Origin: CAWCWK01 sp963842125 | GTDB taxonomy: Bacteria; Pseudomonadota; Alphaproteobacteria; Rhizobiales; CAWCWK01 | Assembly (NCBI GenBank): GCA_963842125.1 | Contig: CAWJFE010000001.1 | Span: 1,488,001 to 1,552,000 of the forward strand | Length of the DNA: 64,000 nucleotides | Direction: 5' to 3' | The notes under the pieces: model-generated | The model's database searches: none | What the model was told of the DNA's origin: nothing | Seen by the model: only the letters and a program-made list of their open reading frames with translations | Translations under genes and position numbers: made by a program | In this document: in pieces, positions 61,471-64,000 of the stretch | How positions within the stretch are numbered: position 1 is the stretch's first letter | Layout: each line of letters opens with the position of its first letter

Positions 61471-62369
61471 GCCGCCGCCCTGATGCGCGTGCCCGCGCCG
61501 TGGTCGGTGAAGAGTTCGAGGAGGATGGCGTGCGGCACCCGGCCATCGACGATCACCACGGCCTCGACGCCGCGCTCGACGGCGTCGAGGCAGGTCTCGA
61601 CCTTGGGGATCATTCCGCCCGAGATCGTGCCGTCGGCGATGAGGGACCGGGCTTCGTCGGCGCGAAGCTCGGGGATGAGCGTGCCCGCCTTGTCGAGAAC
61701 GCCCGGAACGTCGGTCAGCAGCAGCAATCGCTTGGCCCGGAGCGCGCCCGACACGGCACCCGCGAACGTGTCGGCGTTGACGTTGAACGTCTCGCCATCG
61801 GCGCCGTAGGCGATGGGCGCAATGACGGGGGTGAGCTTCTTGGCCAGCACGTCCTCTATGACGGCCTTGTCGATCCGCTCCGGCTCTCCGACGAAGCCGA
61901 GGTCCACGACGCGCTCGATCTGGCTGTCCGGGTCCTGGGCGGTGCGCGTGAGCTTGCGCGCGCGCACCATGCCTCCGTCCTTGCCGGACAGGCCGATGGC
62001 GCGTCCGCCGACGCCGTTGATCGCGCTGACGAGGCCTTTGTTGATCGAGCCGGCGAGCACCATCTCGACGATCTCCACGGTCGCGGCATCCGTGACGCGC
62101 AGGCCGTCCTCAAAGCGCGACTGGATGCCGAGCCGGGCCAGCATCGCCTTGATCTGCGGCCCGCCGCCATGAACGACGACTGGGTTGATCCCCGCCTGCT
62201 TCAGGAGCGCGATGTCCTTGGCGAAATCGCGCGCGATCGCCTCGTCGCCCATGGCGTGCCCGCCATATTTCACGACGATCGTCTCGTCGGTATAGCGCTG
62301 CATGTAGGGCAGGGCGGAGGCGAGCGTGTGGGCGGCGGCGTGGGGGTCGATGGGCGGCGTATCGGGCAA
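61467..62369 (-). CDS. argB: acetylglutamate kinase
   Basis: A 300-residue amino-acid kinase phosphorylating N-acetylglutamate, the committed step of arginine synthesis, normally feedback-inhibited by arginine. Seen are TIVVKYGGHAMGDEAIARDF, VVVHGGGPQIKAML, VNADTFAGAVSGALRAKRLL and GGMIPKVETCLDAVERGVEA. No ATG is suitable; the TTG at 62369 (LPDTPPIDPHAAA) with GGAAGCGCC upstream gives the usual length. A TTG at 62417 would add 16 residues. It lies between engB (63 nt) and the HAD gene. Confidence 0.94.
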   Translation of the reverse strand: MPDTPPIDPHAAAHTLASALPYMQRYTDETIVVKYGGHAMGDEAIARDFAKDIALLKQAGINPVVVHGGGPQIKAMLARLGIQSRFEDGLRVTDAATVEIVEMVLAGSINKGLVSAINGVGGRAIGLSGKDGGMVRARKLTRTAQDPDSQIERVVDLGFVGEPERIDKAVIEDVLAKKLTPVIAPIAYGADGETFNVNADTFAGAVSGALRAKRLLLLTDVPGVLDKAGTLIPELRADEARSLIADGTISGGMIPKVETCLDAVERGVEAVVIVDGRVPHAILLELFTDHGAGTRIRAAA

Positions 62370-62432
62370 GGTGGCGCTTCCGGTTGGGACGGGGTGACTT
62401 AAGGGGAGATGGAGCAAGGCGCAACGCCGTCG

Positions 62433-63077
62433 CTATTCCATCACCAGTCTTGCCACCGCCGCGCGAAGCTCCTCCATGCCGTCCTTCTTCTCGCTCGACG
62501 TCATCAGGAGGACGGGAAAGGCGGCCGGGTGCTTCAGAAGCGCCTTGTTCGTCGCTTCCATCACCTTGACCTGATCGCCGACGCCGATCTTGTCGGCCTT
62601 GGTCAGCACGACTTGATAGCTCACCGCCGCGCCATCGAGCATGGAGAGGATGTCGTCGTCGACAGGCTTGAGGCCGTGGCGGGCATCGACGAGGACGAAG
62701 ACGCGGCGCAGGTTCACGCGGCCGCGCAGGTAGGACTTCACGAGCCGCTGCCACGCCTCGACCTTGGCCAGGGGGGCCTTGGCGAAGCCGTAGCCCGGCA
62801 TATCGACCATGTAGAGCGGGCCGGTGGCGGTGCTCTCCAGGGCGAAGAAGTTGAGTTCCTGCGTCCGCCCAGGCGTATTGGAGGTCCGCGCGATGGCCTT
62901 GCGGCCCGTCAGCGCGTTGATGAGGCTCGATTTGCCGACGTTCGAGCGGCCGGCAAAGGCGATCTCGGGGCGGTCGGCCTCCGGCAGGCCGGAGGTCGCG
63001 ACGACGCCCTTGACGAAGACCGTCTCGGCCTGGAAGAGCTTGCGGCCGATCTCGCGGTAGTCGGGGCCCTCGTCTAT
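62433..63077 (-). CDS. engB: ribosome biogenesis/cell division GTPase YihA (EngB), start uncertain
   Basis: An EngB GTPase (about 214 residues). G1 is GRSNVGKSS, G2 TSNTPGRTQ, G3 VDMPGYG, G4 TKAD and G5 TSSEKK, all present, as is the N-terminal PDYREIGRKLFQAE. No ATG, GTG or TTG occurs in frame anywhere near the expected start; the first in-frame ATG is inside G3. The codon at the right place is ATA (63077), overlapping the yidC stop as ATAG. Either ATA is used as start, translation is coupled, or the sequence has an error. It acts on large ribosomal subunit assembly. Confidence 0.85.
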   Translation of the reverse strand: MDEGPDYREIGRKLFQAETVFVKGVVATSGLPEADRPEIAFAGRSNVGKSSLINALTGRKAIARTSNTPGRTQELNFFALESTATGPLYMVDMPGYGFAKAPLAKVEAWQRLVKSYLRGRVNLRRVFVLVDARHGLKPVDDDILSMLDGAAVSYQVVLTKADKIGVGDQVKVMEATNKALLKHPAAFPVLLMTSSEKKDGMEELRAAVARLVME

Positions 63078-64000
63078 TCCGCCGGGTCCGGCTTGGGCGT
63101 CGGCCGCTTGTTGGCGCGGCGGGCAGGTTTGGCCGTCGACTTGGCCCGGGCCTTCGTCGGCGCTGGCTTGTCCTCGCCGGCGTCGTTCGCCGCCACCGGT
63201 GTCTCCACCGTCGTCTCGGCCTCGCTCTTCGTCTCGTTGGTCGTCTCGCCCGAGGTCTCGCCGCTCTTCGGCTTCGCCGCTTCCTTTGGCGCGTCCTTGG
63301 CGGCTTCCTTGGGCGCGTCTTTCGGCCGCTTGAAGCTCTGTTTCACGTTGCCCCATATGTCGACCTCCACGCCGTTGCGCTTCATGATGAACCATTGCTG
63401 CGCGAAGGTGAGCGTGTTGTTCCACGCCCAGTAGATGACGAGACCGGCCGGGAAGCCCGCGAGCATGAAGGTGAAGACGACCGGCATCCAGGTAAAGATC
63501 GTCTGCTGGATCGGATCGGCCGGCAGCGGATTGAGGCGCATCTGAAGGAACATCGTGATGCCCATCAGCAGCGGCCAGACGCCGATGAGAAGGAAGCCCG
63601 GCACGTCGTAGGGCAGGAGGCCGAAGAGGTTGAAGATCGAGGTCGGGTCGGGCGCCGACAGGTCCTGGATCCAGCCGAAGAAGGGCGCGTGACGCATCTC
63701 CAGCGTCACGAAGAGCACCTTGTAGAGCGAGAAGAAGACCGGGATCTGGATGATGACCGGCAGACAGCCGGAGACCGGATTGATCTTCTCCTTCTTGTAG
63801 AGCTCCATCAGCGCTTGCTGCTGCTTGGTGCGGTCGTCGCCGAATTTCTCGCGGATCTCCATCATCTGCGGCTGGACGAGCTTCATCTTGCTCATCGAGG
63901 CGTAGGCCTTGTTTTGCAGCGGGAAGAAGAAGAGCTTCACCACTACGGTCACGGCCAGGATAGCGACGCCGAAATTGCCGAAGAGGCCGAAGAAGAATTC
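63074..64000 (-). CDS. yidC: membrane protein insertase YidC, N-terminus beyond the window
   Basis: The 3' part of yidC; the frame is open to the last base and the visible end is residue 308 counting back from the stop. The conserved insertase core is seen: NFGVAILAVTVVVKLFFFPL, MSKMKLVQPQMMEIREKFGD, NPVSGCLPVIIQIPVFFSLY, YDVPGFLLIGVWPLLMGITM and WMPVVFTFMLAGFPAGLVIY, with an Ala/Lys/Glu-rich cytoplasmic tail that includes repeats of PKEAAKDAPKEAAK. It inserts and folds inner-membrane proteins with or without SecYEG. The large periplasmic domain is not in this window. It is directly upstream of engB. Confidence 0.96.
   Translation of the reverse strand, partial: EFFFGLFGNFGVAILAVTVVVKLFFFPLQNKAYASMSKMKLVQPQMMEIREKFGDDRTKQQQALMELYKKEKINPVSGCLPVIIQIPVFFSLYKVLFVTLEMRHAPFFGWIQDLSAPDPTSIFNLFGLLPYDVPGFLLIGVWPLLMGITMFLQMRLNPLPADPIQQTIFTWMPVVFTFMLAGFPAGLVIYWAWNNTLTFAQQWFIMKRNGVEVDIWGNVKQSFKRPKDAPKEAAKDAPKEAAKPKSGETSGETTNETKSEAETTVETPVAANDAGEDKPAPTKARAKSTAKPARRANKRPTPKPDPAE

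Overview
The window is a GC-rich (visibly about two-thirds G+C) stretch of an alphaproteobacterial chromosome, most likely from the Hyphomicrobiales (Rhizobiales). This rests on the order glyA-nrdR-ribD-ribE-ribH-nusB-thiL, the argB-engB-yidC neighbourhood, a fused riboflavin/nrdR operon, an osmoregulated periplasmic glucan locus (opgH, opgG/D, opgC), and scattered short palindromes of the kind common in that order. No rRNA, tRNA, CRISPR array or intact insertion sequence was seen. Nearly all of the window is ordinary chromosomal backbone.

Layout. 0-11 kb: a [2Fe-2S] ferredoxin, a CelD-like acyltransferase next to a JmjC/cupin-type putative oxygenase, a minus-strand run (tsaC-like, FAD-linked oxidase, YbjQ, Nudix), an acyl-CoA dehydrogenase, a DUF1761 gene broken by a stop codon, an SDR, two cell-wall proteins (RlpA-like, lytic transglycosylase) and a cold-shock protein. 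11-15 kb: the accessory part. It holds a basic Cys-rich protein, two 49-bp direct repeats bracketing gene debris, and an AT-richer islet carrying darT and a frameshifted darG directly downstream of uvrB. 15-26 kb: uvrB, a GGDEF-EAL protein, several small conserved proteins, an endonuclease III-like protein, an aspartate aminotransferase and a class III CoA-transferase. 26-35 kb: one long minus-strand unit, TTC38-like, opgC, opgG/D, opgH, a secreted esterase and a ThDP enzyme, mostly joined by ATGA overlaps. 35-45 kb: a YeeE/YedE transporter, a CPA1 antiporter with a TrkA-like domain, cysS, cimA, a LOG-family protein and a split LysM gene. 45-50 kb: an Atm1-type ABC exporter, psd, pssA and a serine hydrolase. 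50-55 kb: an RND efflux pump, its adaptor gene (frameshifted) and a PadR regulator with a striking 15-bp-periodic ATAT array upstream. 55-64 kb: glyA and the nrdR-riboflavin-nusB-thiL operon, a HAD phosphatase, argB, engB (with no canonical start codon visible) and the 3' part of yidC.

The most notable finding is the DarTG toxin-antitoxin locus. The DarT (DNA ADP-ribosyltransferase) reading frame looks whole. Its DarG antitoxin/hydrolase can be reconstructed almost end to end by hand, but only across four frame changes. The pair lies 2 nt behind uvrB, whose nucleotide-excision repair pathway is known to help cells survive DarT damage. Three other genes (DUF1761, LysM, RND adaptor) also carry single apparent lesions, so read-level confirmation would decide between true decay and sequence error.
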